This document shows, one piece after another, positions 1-8,200 of a stretch of 64,000 nt of DNA. The notes under the pieces were generated by a model. That model did not search any database. It saw only the letters and a program-made list of their open reading frames with translations, and was not told the DNA's origin. This stretch comes from Halomicrobium zhouii (GTDB lineage Archaea > Halobacteriota > Halobacteria > Halobacteriales > Haloarculaceae), in NCBI RefSeq assembly GCF_900114435.1, contig NZ_FOZK01000002.1, forward strand, positions 620,001-684,000, in the 5' to 3' direction. Made by a program: the position numbers and the translations under genes. The stretch's first letter is position 1, and each line of letters starts with the position of its first letter.

Positions 1-153
1 CTTCCAGCACTATCCCACCCAAACACCCGAGCAATTCACACTCACAGGGACCAGAAACGTCGACGAAACACCGACCAGAAGAACACCTCGACAACTGTCA
101 CCATCACACTCGCGAGCGCGGCAGTTTTACCGCGCCCCGTCCAATCACGGGCC

Positions 154-1677
154 ATGACGACAGACGCCGAGTCAGAGTCGGACACAGACGCCGACGCACC
201 GGGCACCTACGAGCGCTTCGAGAAGCACGTCAAACGCTACCACTACGTCGGGGACGCTGGCGGGGTCCTCCAGTGGGACCAGGAGGTGATGATGCCCGAC
301 GAGGGGACGCCCGCCCGCGCAAAGCAACTCTCGACGCTGTCGACTGTCTCGCACGAGATGCTCACCGACGACGACCTGTCGGGGTGGCTCGACGAACTCG
401 ACGGACAGAATCTCGACGAGGGCCAGCGGGCCAACGTTCGGGAGACCCGCCGGGAACACGAGCGCGCGGTGAAGGTCCCCTCGGACCTCGTCGAGCGGAT
501 CTCCGAGACCACCTCGAACGCGCTGCCCGTCTGGAAGGAGGCCAAGGCGGAGGACGACTTCGACGCCTACGCCGACACCCTCGAAGAGATCATCCAGCTC
601 AAGCGGGAGTACGCCGAGGCCATCGACTCGGACCGGGACCCCTACGAGGTGCTGTTCGAGGAGTACGAACCCTACCTCGGCCTGGACACCGCCGAACAGA
701 TCCTCGAACGCCTGCGCGACGAACTCGTCCCGCTGATCGACGACATCGACGACAGCGACGTCGAACTCGCCGACCCGTTCTCGGGGGCGTACGACGAGGC
801 CGACCAGGAGGAACTCGTCCGGGCCGCCCTCGACACGCTGGGCTACGACTGGGACCGCGGCCGCCTCGACACCGCGCCCCATCCCTTCTCCACTGGGACG
901 CAGTTCGACGCCCGCGTGACGACGCGGTTCCAGGCCGAGGACCCGCTCGACGCCGTCGGGTCGACGATTCACGAGTTCGGCCACGCGACGTACACCCAGG
1001 GCCTGCCCCGCGAGCACTACGGCACGCCGCTGGGCGACTCCCGTGACCTCTCCGTCCACGAGTCGCAGTCGCGCCTGTGGGAGAACCACGTCGGCCGATC
1101 CCGGCCGTTCTGGGAGCTCTTTGCCGACACCGTCGACGACCATCTGGGAGTCGACGCGGCACCTGGTGCGTTCTACGAGGCCGCGAACACCGTCCACCCG
1201 GACAACCTGATCCGGGTCGAGGCGGACGAGTTGACGTATCACATGCACATCGTCCTGCGCTTCGAGATCGAGCGCGACCTCATCCACGGCGACCTCGACG
1301 TCGAGGAAGTGCCGCAGGTGTGGAACGAGAAGATGGAAGAGTACCTCGGCGTTCGCCCGGACACCGACAGCGAGGGCTGCCTGCAGGACATCCACTGGAC
1401 CCACGGCTCCTTCGGCTACTTCCCGACGTATTCGCTGGGCTCCGTGCTGGCCGCGCAACTCTACGCCGCCGCCGAGGACGACCTCGGTAGCCTCGACGGC
1501 CAGATCCGCGAGGGCAACTTCGACCCGATCCACGACTGGCTCACCGAGAACGTCCACGCCCACGGCAGCCGCTACACGACGGACGACCTGATCCGGGAGG
1601 CGACTGGCGAGGAGTTCACCGCCGACTACTTCCTCGACTACGCCGACGCGAAGTACCGCGAGCTGTACGACTGCTGA
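154..1677 (+). CDS. M32 family metallocarboxypeptidase
   Basis: Cytosolic zinc carboxypeptidase of family M32 (thermostable carboxypeptidase 1, Taq/Pfu type), which removes C-terminal residues from peptides. The 507-aa length matches the family. The zinc motif HEFGH is at residues 273-277 (His273, Glu274, His277), and the third ligand is probably the Glu of HESQSR (Glu303). There is no signal peptide. A TTTTA box at 125-129 lies about 27 nt before the ATG, consistent with a leaderless transcript and this start. The N-terminal 20 residues are very acidic. Family assignment is firm; substrate preference is not visible. Confidence 0.95.
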   Translation: MTTDAESESDTDADAPGTYERFEKHVKRYHYVGDAGGVLQWDQEVMMPDEGTPARAKQLSTLSTVSHEMLTDDDLSGWLDELDGQNLDEGQRANVRETRREHERAVKVPSDLVERISETTSNALPVWKEAKAEDDFDAYADTLEEIIQLKREYAEAIDSDRDPYEVLFEEYEPYLGLDTAEQILERLRDELVPLIDDIDDSDVELADPFSGAYDEADQEELVRAALDTLGYDWDRGRLDTAPHPFSTGTQFDARVTTRFQAEDPLDAVGSTIHEFGHATYTQGLPREHYGTPLGDSRDLSVHESQSRLWENHVGRSRPFWELFADTVDDHLGVDAAPGAFYEAANTVHPDNLIRVEADELTYHMHIVLRFEIERDLIHGDLDVEEVPQVWNEKMEEYLGVRPDTDSEGCLQDIHWTHGSFGYFPTYSLGSVLAAQLYAAAEDDLGSLDGQIREGNFDPIHDWLTENVHAHGSRYTTDDLIREATGEEFTADYFLDYADAKYRELYDC

Positions 1678-1722
1678 GAACGGACCCCGACGTTCGCCGT
1701 CCGTGCGGACTCGCCCGTTCGC

Positions 1723-2262
1723 TCAATCGCCGTCCGGTTCGTCGTCCGTGTACGGTCGTTCGATGCCGGCGTCGACGCCGAGGACGCCGCTGGCCCGGCG
1801 CGTCAGCCCGTCGAAGACGATCACGAGCGGGAGCAGGAGGAGGCCGACGACGCGGATGGGGCGCGCCACGGCCAGCGACACCTTCTCGGCGTTGCCCAGC
1901 CCGTACGCCTTCGGCAGGATTTCTCCGAACAGCAGGACGGTGAAGCTCGCGCCGATGGTGGCCGCGGCCACCGCCTGTCCCGCGGGCAACCGGTCGACCA
2001 GGACGACCGTGATGATGCTGGAGATGGCCACGTTCACGACGTTGTTCCCGACGAGCAGCGTGACGAGCAGGCGGTGGGGGTCCTCGCGGAGGCGAGCCAG
2101 CGTCTCGCTCCGCCGGTCCGGCGCACTCTCCCGCGTGGCGTCGGTGTCCGCCTCCGCGGACAGCGAGAAGATGGCGATCTCGCTGCTCGAGAAGAAGGCG
2201 CTACACCCGAGCAGAACCGCCACGGCCCCGACCGCCAGCCAGGTCGTCTCGAGGAGAGTCAT
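1723..2262 (-). CDS. DUF21 (CNNM-type) membrane protein without CBS domains
   Basis: A 179-aa membrane protein matching the DUF21/CNNM transmembrane domain of the HlyC/CorC (CNNM/MpfA) family, whose members are linked to Mg2+ or Co2+ transport. It has about four hydrophobic segments, with the family-like FFSSSEIAIFS near residue 25 and LFGEILPKAYGL near residue 110. The CBS pair and CorC_HlyC domain found downstream of DUF21 in longer relatives are absent, and the protein ends in a short acidic tail. An A-rich box at 2284-2288 lies about 26 nt upstream of the start codon. The family is clear; transport activity is inference. Confidence 0.85.
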   Translation of the reverse strand: MTLLETTWLAVGAVAVLLGCSAFFSSSEIAIFSLSAEADTDATRESAPDRRSETLARLREDPHRLLVTLLVGNNVVNVAISSIITVVLVDRLPAGQAVAAATIGASFTVLLFGEILPKAYGLGNAEKVSLAVARPIRVVGLLLLPLVIVFDGLTRRASGVLGVDAGIERPYTDDEPDGD

Positions 2263-2355
2263 GACTGGTGGTCACGGTCCGGCGGCAAAGGACTGGTGCT
2301 GTCGCGCAGGACATTGGACCGTAGACCTTTGGCGTCCGCCCGCGAACGCTCGCGC

Positions 2356-2796
2356 GTGCCGGTCGACCTGCCAGTCGGTGACCACGCCGCCTTCCTCTGG
2401 ATGGCTGTCGCCACACACGCGCTCGTGGGATACACCCTCGGGAAAGTGCTCGTCGACGAACCGGCCTGGGGCCTGCTGGGCGGCGTCGCCGCCGACCTCG
2501 ACCTGCTCTTCCCGCTGGCGTGGCAGCCGCCGCTGGTCCACCGGGGCGTCACGCACACCGTTCTCGCGGCCGCCCTCCTGACGCTACTGGTCGCACGCTG
2601 GCGCCGGTCTGCCGGCCTGGCCGTTGGTACCGCCTACGCCTCCCAACTGGCCATCGATGCGACGACGCCCGCGGGCATCCCGCTCCTGTATCCCATCACG
2701 ACGGCTCGCGTGGGCGTCGAACTCGGCGGTCACTCCCGTTCGGCGACGGTACTCCTCTGGGCTGGCTGCCTCGCGGCGCTGTATCGGTGGCAGTGA
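2356..2796 (+). CDS. YdjM/DUF457-like membrane-bound metal-dependent hydrolase
   Basis: About 146 aa with several hydrophobic segments. It resembles the DUF457/YdjM 'metal-dependent hydrolase' family: an early ATHALVGY motif, an Asp-rich DLDLLFP, then HRGVTHT and a later AIDATTPAGIPLLYP. The conserved His/Asp residues at membrane edges are the presumed metal ligands. I chose the GTG start because a TTT box at 2328-2330 lies 27 nt before it, the spacing seen at neighbouring leaderless genes. The alternative is ATG at 2401, which would give 131 aa. It is divergent from the DUF21 gene. Substrate unknown. Confidence 0.75.
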   Translation: MPVDLPVGDHAAFLWMAVATHALVGYTLGKVLVDEPAWGLLGGVAADLDLLFPLAWQPPLVHRGVTHTVLAAALLTLLVARWRRSAGLAVGTAYASQLAIDATTPAGIPLLYPITTARVGVELGGHSRSATVLLWAGCLAALYRWQ

Positions 2797-2829
2797 GACG
2801 CGAGAACCGGTGGGCGGGACCTGTGGTCG

Positions 2830-3144
2830 TTAGTCGACCGTCACACAGACGGTCTCCCCGCCGCGAACAGTGACCAGGTGGTCCGCGTACGAGAACTCGA
2901 TGGAGACGGTGTCTCCGGGGCCGGCACACCCGGATTCGACGATACAATCGAGCGCCTCGGGGTCGATGCTCTCTGCGAGCGGTTCGAGCGAGTCAGTTCT
3001 TGCGCCCGCCCCGACGGGGTCGAGCCCGGACGCCGCAGCGACGGCACGCACGACGGCGAGTGAGGGCGTCTCGTCCGGTCTAACTCGGCACGTCGTGGTT
3101 CCGTCTGTCAGTTCAGCGGCTGGATCGTTACAATCAACAGTCAT
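2830..3144 (-). CDS. HalOD1 output-domain protein
   Basis: A 104-aa acidic protein whose whole length looks like the haloarchaeal HalOD1 output domain. That domain is usually found in signalling proteins or alone and has no established biochemical role. Typical features are the central VVRAVAAASGLDP stretch, the L.PLAESIDPEALD segment and a C-terminal beta strand FSYADHLVTV. The protein is soluble. It lies tail to tail with the hydrolase gene at 2356-2796. The start is the first ATG; I see no strong box at the usual upstream spacing, so the N-terminus is less certain. Confidence 0.7.
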   Translation of the reverse strand: MTVDCNDPAAELTDGTTTCRVRPDETPSLAVVRAVAAASGLDPVGAGARTDSLEPLAESIDPEALDCIVESGCAGPGDTVSIEFSYADHLVTVRGGETVCVTVD

Positions 3145-3205
3145 CTACTACCGCTGGATACGTCCCACAGGCACGAATGGGTGCGTGTTGTTCCAGGTCA
3201 ACCCT

Positions 3206-3868
3206 TTAAGTGCTACTCCTCCCGAGTGTGTGTTCCAGCAGGTTCTTCTCTCCGCGGCGGAGCAGGGTCGATACCGCCTGTCCCGAGACGTCGAGTGCTG
3301 CGGCGATCTCGCTCACTGAAGTCTCACGGGGAACCTCGAAGTAGCCCAGTTCCAGTGCCTTGCTCAGCGCCTCGTACTGGGATTCGGTCAACCCGTACTC
3401 CGTTCCACCACTCGCGTCCTCAGACGTTCCGTCCTCGTACAGCCGGGTCAACTGAAATCCGACGCCCCGATCCCCGCAGGCCTCCGCGTAGGCCCGCAAC
3501 GCCTCGCGCGAAGGCACCCGAGCGACGAACCGCATGCCGTCAGCCGAGACAGTCAGGTCGAGGATGACGATGTCCGCCTCGGCGGCGGCCAGGTACGTCG
3601 AGACGTCCTGGCCCGTCTCCGAGAGCGTGAGCCGGTAGAGCCGACGGTCCTCGGTGCGAGTGAGGTGCCGGAACGACCGGACCGTCTCGTCGGTCGCCAC
3701 CGCCGCCTCGAACCCGGGGAGGTGTCGTTCCGCCACCCACACGAGAAATCTGAGTCGCTCGTCGGGAATCGACCGTATCTCCTCGAGTCGTAACTCCGCG
3801 TCGTCGAGTTCGGCGACCGTCGCCGAGAGGATGGGTGTGGCGAGGACGCCTTCGCCGACGAGTGCCAT
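3206..3868 (-). CDS. HTH_10 (bacterio-opsin activator-type) transcriptional regulator
   Basis: A 220-aa haloarchaeal regulator with a C-terminal HTH_10 domain: LTESQYEALSKALELGYF, then SVSEIAAALDVSGQAVSTLLRR and EKNLLEHTL. The N-terminal part resembles the BAT/GAF-like region that precedes HTH_10 and probably senses a ligand or partner. The reading frame stays open upstream, but I chose the ATG at 3868 because a TAAA box (3892-3895 on the plus strand) lies 26 nt before it and the upstream residues are basic and uncharacteristic. Targets are unknown. Confidence 0.85.
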   Translation of the reverse strand: MALVGEGVLATPILSATVAELDDAELRLEEIRSIPDERLRFLVWVAERHLPGFEAAVATDETVRSFRHLTRTEDRRLYRLTLSETGQDVSTYLAAAEADIVILDLTVSADGMRFVARVPSREALRAYAEACGDRGVGFQLTRLYEDGTSEDASGGTEYGLTESQYEALSKALELGYFEVPRETSVSEIAAALDVSGQAVSTLLRRGEKNLLEHTLGRSST

Positions 3869-3992
3869 TGGCGACTCTGTGCCTGCCACTCTAAAGCCGG
3901 TTGTGGCCAGTTGCGTACGCCGTAGACGGCAATCGTCGGCATCGACGCCACGGACCCACACCCCTTTTGGCCCTCGACAGCGACGCTCACGC

Positions 3993-4802
3993 ATGGTCGA
4001 CCTCGACGCCACGCAGCTCGACCGCTACTCGCGTCACGTCATCATGGACGACGTGGGGCCGGCGGGCCAGGAAGCCCTGCTCGAGGCGAGCGTTCTCGTC
4101 GTCGGTGCGGGCGGACTGGGGTCGCCGGTCCTGCAGTACCTCGCGGCCGCCGGCGTCGGCACCCTGGGAATCGTCGACGACGACGTCGTCGAGCGCTCCA
4201 ACCTCCAGCGCCAGGTGATCCACGGCGACGCGGACGTCGGCCGGCCGAAGGTCGAGAGCGCCCGCGAGTTCGTCGCCGACCTGAACCCCGACGTCACCGT
4301 CGAGACGTACGAGACGCGCTTCGACAGCGACAACGCCGCCGATCTCGTCGGACAGCACGACCTCGTCGTCGACGCCTCGGACAACTTCCCGACGCGCTTC
4401 CTGGTCAGCGACGCCTGCACCGTCGCCGGCGTTCCGTTCTTCCACGGCGCCGTCTACCGCTTCGAGGGGCAGGTCACCACCTTCTCCGGCGACGGACCGT
4501 GCTACCGGTGTCTGTTCCCCGAGGCCCCGCCGGAGGGCGCCGTGCCCGACTGTTCGACCGCCGGCGTGCTCGGCGTGCTCCCCGGCACCGTCGGCTGTCT
4601 CCAGGCGACGGAGGTCGTCAAGTGGGTCGTCGGCGAGGGCGAGTCGCTGGAGGGCCGCCTGCTGGCCTTCGACGCCTCGGCGATGTCGTTCGACGAAGTG
4701 CCGGTCAATCGAAACCCCGACTGCCCGGTCTGCGGCGACGACCCCAGCGTGAACTCCGTCGATGGCGTCTCCTACGAGGGCCGCTGCTCGCTGTCGGATT
4801 GA
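3993..4802 (+). CDS. ubaA: UbaA-like E1 ubiquitin-activating/MoeB-ThiF enzyme
   Basis: A 269-aa ThiF/MoeB/HesA-family adenylyltransferase. In haloarchaea the single E1-like UbaA activates SAMP ubiquitin-like modifiers and sulfur carriers for protein conjugation, tRNA thiolation and molybdopterin synthesis. Visible features are the nucleotide-binding GAGGLGSP at residues 38-45, SNLQRQ near 69-74, the zinc cysteine pairs CYRC (170/173) and CPVC (244/247), and the likely catalytic Cys187 in PDCSTAG. The start is supported by a TTTT box at 3965-3968, 27 nt upstream. The UbaA assignment rests on family and length; other MoeB-like roles are possible. Confidence 0.88.
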   Translation: MVDLDATQLDRYSRHVIMDDVGPAGQEALLEASVLVVGAGGLGSPVLQYLAAAGVGTLGIVDDDVVERSNLQRQVIHGDADVGRPKVESAREFVADLNPDVTVETYETRFDSDNAADLVGQHDLVVDASDNFPTRFLVSDACTVAGVPFFHGAVYRFEGQVTTFSGDGPCYRCLFPEAPPEGAVPDCSTAGVLGVLPGTVGCLQATEVVKWVVGEGESLEGRLLAFDASAMSFDEVPVNRNPDCPVCGDDPSVNSVDGVSYEGRCSLSD

Positions 4803-4832
4803 CCGGCGAGCGACGCAGGCCGCCCCCACTAA

Positions 4833-5756
4833 CTACCGTTGCGCCGTCGCCAGCGACTGCACCGCGTCCGCCGGGGGCCGGTCGAACCTCTCTGGATGGA
4901 TCAGCGCCGCCAGGAACTCCAGCGTGTCGACGAGGCGCGGTCCCGACCGGTTGACGTAGTGGTGGCCGTCGACGAGGTGGACCCGGCCCTCCTGGACCGC
5001 GCTCAATTCGCCCCATCCCGGTCGGTCGGTCACGTCGGCGAGGTTCTCACGGGTCTGGTCCAGGTCGAAGCCGCAGGGCGCGACGACGAGCACCTCGGGG
5101 TCGTACTCGCGGACCTCCATCCACTCACGCGGGCGTGAGTGTGCACCGGCGTCTTCCATGTCGTACGCTCCGCCCGCTTTCTCGACCATCTCGGGAACCC
5201 AGTGGCCCGCGACCATCACGGGGTCGAGCCAGTCGAGCACCGCGACGCGGGGACTTTCGTCGTCGCCCGCGGACGCCTCGGCCGCCGTCTCCTCGACCGC
5301 CTCGACGCGGTCGCGTAGGCTCGCGACCAGTCCGGCGGCGGCCTCGCGCTCACCGAGGGCGTCGCCGAAGCGCTCGATGGTGTCGAACAGGTCAGCCAGG
5401 CTGTGAACGTCCATCGTCAGCACCTCGGCGTCGAGTCCCAGGTCGGCGACGGCCTCCTCGACGAGGACGTGGTCGACCGCGCAGACGTCGCAGACGCCCT
5501 GGGTGACGATCAGGTCCGGGTCGACGGCAGCGAGGGCGTCCTTATCGACCGCATAAACACCGTCGCTCGCCTCCGCCTCGGCCACCTGATCGTTTATCTC
5601 GGCGCTGGAGGCCTCCGGATCGACGCGGGAGCGGTTGACCGACGGCAACGCCGCGGCCTCCGGCGGGTAGTCGCACTCGTGCGAGACGCCCACGGGTTCG
5701 ACGCCGAGCGCGTACGCGATTTCGGTGGCTGAGGGAAGCAGCGTGACTACGCGCAT
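4833..5756 (-). CDS. Corrinoid (BtuF-like) periplasmic-binding-fold protein
   Basis: A 307-aa member of the BtuF/PBP helical-backbone family that binds cobalamin or cobinamide. It begins MRVVTLLPSATEI and contains DLIVTQGVCDVCAVD, HSLADLFD.I and EWMEVREYDPEVLVVAPCG, all typical of the family. There is no signal peptide or lipobox, so the protein appears cytosolic, unlike classical BtuF. Such leaderless BtuF-like proteins are common near corrinoid metabolism in archaea, and the role may be salvage or sensing rather than import. A CAAAAG box at about 5778 lies 26 nt upstream of this ATG, which favours it over the earlier one at 5783. Confidence 0.82.
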   Translation of the reverse strand: MRVVTLLPSATEIAYALGVEPVGVSHECDYPPEAAALPSVNRSRVDPEASSAEINDQVAEAEASDGVYAVDKDALAAVDPDLIVTQGVCDVCAVDHVLVEEAVADLGLDAEVLTMDVHSLADLFDTIERFGDALGEREAAAGLVASLRDRVEAVEETAAEASAGDDESPRVAVLDWLDPVMVAGHWVPEMVEKAGGAYDMEDAGAHSRPREWMEVREYDPEVLVVAPCGFDLDQTRENLADVTDRPGWGELSAVQEGRVHLVDGHHYVNRSGPRLVDTLEFLAALIHPERFDRPPADAVQSLATAQR

Positions 5757-5873
5757 ACGTGGGAGTGAGGCGGCCGCGGTCAAAAGCGCTCCCGTCGCGA
5801 CCCCTCCGGTGTGATCGTTCTATCCGCGAGCCGATGGGGGAAATATTATCCGTCGCGGTCGTGGACGGCTGCT

Positions 5874-7328
5874 ATGGACCGCCCAGATCCGTCCTCGTTC
5901 GTGGTCTCCATCCTCCGCGGCGTCGGGGTCGCGGCCTGGACGTGGGTCGCCTTCGCCGCAGTGTCGGCCACCATCCTCGTCCGGGTGGACGACGAGATGC
6001 AGGCCGCACTCGACGGCGCGGTTTCCTCGTCCTTCGTCGAGTCGTTCCTCGGCGTGCTGACCTTCGACTTCGGCCTGTCGATCTTGTACCAGGAGCCGGC
6101 GATCGACATAGTGTCTACCGCCCTGCCGACGACGCTTCTGCTCCTCGGACAGGTCGCAGTCGTGGCGGCCGTCCTCGGCGGCGCGCTCGTCGCGCTCTCG
6201 CGGAACGGCCCCGGCGCTCGCCGGCTCGTGGAGGTGTTCGGGTACCTCGGCGCGTTCCCGGTGCCCGTCGTCCTGTTCGGCTGCTACGCGCTAGGTACCT
6301 CGACCGGATGGGCGTGGCTCTCGCCCGGTGCAGGTGGCTCCCTCGGAAACTGGCTCGAAGCGACCGCCCTGGCCCTTCCCATCGCCGCCGTGACCGGTCG
6401 AGTCGTCGTCCGTGAGCCCCGAAACCGCGGCTGGCTGATCGACGCCTGGCTCTTCGGGATGTGGATCCTGGGAACGGTCGTCTTCGTGGAGAGAGCGGCC
6501 GAAATCCCCGGCCTGGGATACTTCTACATGGATGCGAACAGGGCTTTCGACGTCCCCCTCACCTTCGCGATCGGGGCGGCGCTCGTCCTGCTCGGTCTCG
6601 TCGGCGTCGTCGCCCGCGAACTCGCGGTCTCCGCCGGGTCGAGCGACCGGTTCGGAAGCGCGGACGCGGGACCCGGCCCCGCTGTGCCCGACGGCGGTAC
6701 AGGCGTCAGCGACCTTGACACCGTTCTCCGGGACGATCGGCGCGTCCAGGCCGGTCTCGCCGGCTTCGGCGTGTTCCTGGCTATCGGCGTCGTCGGCAGC
6801 GTCCTGCTGGATCCGGTGCCAGTCGGGCAAATACCGCAGTCACCGATCCGTGCGACGGTCGAGGCCCTCGGCGTCGTCACGTTCGCAGCGGTCGGCGTGG
6901 CGACCGTCGCCAGCGTCCTCGGCGTCGCGTTCGGCCTGCTCTCGGCCCGCGTTCGGTACGGTCGGGCCGCGACGGCGCTCACCGTCGGGCTCGCGGCGAA
7001 CGTCTCGTTTTTCGTCTGGATGCAGTTCGCACGGGCTGCGATCGACCTGCCGCTGCCGGACTCGGTCTGGCTCGGGGTCGCCGTCACGCCACCGGTCGCG
7101 CTGGTCGCGAGGCGGAAACTGGCCGGTCGTGCGGGGATACCCGTCGCGGCCCTGTGGCGCCCTCTCGGCGTCGCCGTGACCGGCGCTGCCGTGGCGGCTC
7201 TCGTCGTCGTCCAGATCCAACTGGTGGGCAGTGCGAGCGGACACGTTCTCGAACCTCCCACTGGAGTCGCGGTCGGGCTCCCGGTCCTCTCGTTGTTTCT
7301 GCTCGGCGAGGGGCTCCGGCGTCGGTGA
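5874..7328 (+). CDS. DppB-like ABC permease with extended membrane C-terminus
   Basis: A 484-aa polytopic membrane protein. The N-terminal 240 residues resemble a dipeptide/nickel-type permease (binding-protein-dependent transport inner membrane component): an FDFGLSILY segment, then TTLLLLGQV and a late GYFYMDANRAFDVPLTFAIG that matches the end of DppB proteins. A polar linker around residues 260-290 is followed by about six more membrane segments weakly like the partner permease DppC. It could therefore be a fused, diverged DppB-DppC. The ABC ATPase gene at 7415 follows on the same strand, but that ATPase is of the exporter type. An AATATTAT box at 5841-5848 supports the start. Substrate unknown. 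Confidence 0.65.
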   Translation: MDRPDPSSFVVSILRGVGVAAWTWVAFAAVSATILVRVDDEMQAALDGAVSSSFVESFLGVLTFDFGLSILYQEPAIDIVSTALPTTLLLLGQVAVVAAVLGGALVALSRNGPGARRLVEVFGYLGAFPVPVVLFGCYALGTSTGWAWLSPGAGGSLGNWLEATALALPIAAVTGRVVVREPRNRGWLIDAWLFGMWILGTVVFVERAAEIPGLGYFYMDANRAFDVPLTFAIGAALVLLGLVGVVARELAVSAGSSDRFGSADAGPGPAVPDGGTGVSDLDTVLRDDRRVQAGLAGFGVFLAIGVVGSVLLDPVPVGQIPQSPIRATVEALGVVTFAAVGVATVASVLGVAFGLLSARVRYGRAATALTVGLAANVSFFVWMQFARAAIDLPLPDSVWLGVAVTPPVALVARRKLAGRAGIPVAALWRPLGVAVTGAAVAALVVVQIQLVGSASGHVLEPPTGVAVGLPVLSLFLLGEGLRRR

Positions 7329-7414
7329 TCGGCGGATGAGCCGACGACCCGACCGCCGTCGGCCCCATCCCCTCCACGCGAAGACATTTGGGCCTGGCAG
7401 GCGCCTCGTCTAGC

Positions 7415-8200
7415 ATGTGTCCGCCGGCAATCGCGACCGAGGGGCTCCGCAAGGAGTTCGACGACGCGGTCGCGGTGCGCGACCTCGATCTGTCGATCCC
7501 ACGGGGGGAAATCTACGGGTTTCTCGGGCCGAACGGGGCGGGAAAGACGACGACGCTGCGGATGCTCACGACGTTGACGACGCCGACGGCGGGGACGGCT
7601 CACATCGCCGGCGAATCGGTCGGCGACCGGGCGGCCGTCGTCGAGCACCTCGGCTTCCTGCCGGAGCAACCGCCGGTGTACGGCGAGTTGACGGGCCGAG
7701 AGCAACTGGAGTACGTCGCCGGGCTGCGGGACGTCGACGACTGGGACCACGTCGAGGACCTGCTGGAGCGCTTCGACCTCGCCGGCGACGCCGACCGGCG
7801 CGTCGAGGCGTACTCGAAGGGGATGAAACAGAAGCTCGGGCTGGTCCAGGCGCTACTGCACCGGCCCGACGTCCTCTTCCTCGACGAGCCGACCAGCGGG
7901 CTAGACCCACGGGCGGCCCGGACCGTCAGGGACGTCATCGCCGAGGTGGCCCGCGAGGAGACGACCATCTTCCTCTCGACGCACATCCTCCCGGTCGTCG
8001 AGGAACTCGCCGATACGGTAGGCGTGCTCTCGGACGGCCGCCTCGTCACCGAGGGCAGCCCCGCGGAGCTGACCCGCCGCGCCGAAGACGGTGCCGAGGC
8101 CGGTGACGGCTCGCTAGAGGACGTCTTCCTCGACGTGACTGCCGAGGCGCCGTCGGGGGACAGCGCGGTCGAAGCGGACGCGCCAGGCACCCAGCGATGA
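7415..8200 (+). CDS. ABC transporter ATP-binding protein (ABC-2 exporter type)
   Basis: A 261-aa ATPase subunit that would power the membrane protein encoded immediately downstream. Walker A GPNGAGKTT is near residue 40, the signature region YSKGMKQKLGL near 130, Walker B LFLDEPTSGLDP near 155, and the switch-region His in STHILP. The short C-terminal region EDVFLDVTAE is typical of drug or antigen exporter ATPases (CcmA/NatA-like). The ATG at 7415 follows a TTT box at 7387-7389 by 27 nt; an earlier in-frame ATG exists at 7388. Its stop overlaps the next start by 4 nt (ATGA), indicating translational coupling. Confidence 0.92.
   Translation: MCPPAIATEGLRKEFDDAVAVRDLDLSIPRGEIYGFLGPNGAGKTTTLRMLTTLTTPTAGTAHIAGESVGDRAAVVEHLGFLPEQPPVYGELTGREQLEYVAGLRDVDDWDHVEDLLERFDLAGDADRRVEAYSKGMKQKLGLVQALLHRPDVLFLDEPTSGLDPRAARTVRDVIAEVAREETTIFLSTHILPVVEELADTVGVLSDGRLVTEGSPAELTRRAEDGAEAGDGSLEDVFLDVTAEAPSGDSAVEADAPGTQR

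Noticed and set aside
172-1563. A 463-residue minus-strand frame opposite the M32 carboxypeptidase
   Set aside because: Same antisense artefact; the plus strand has the complete HEXXH enzyme and a promoter box.
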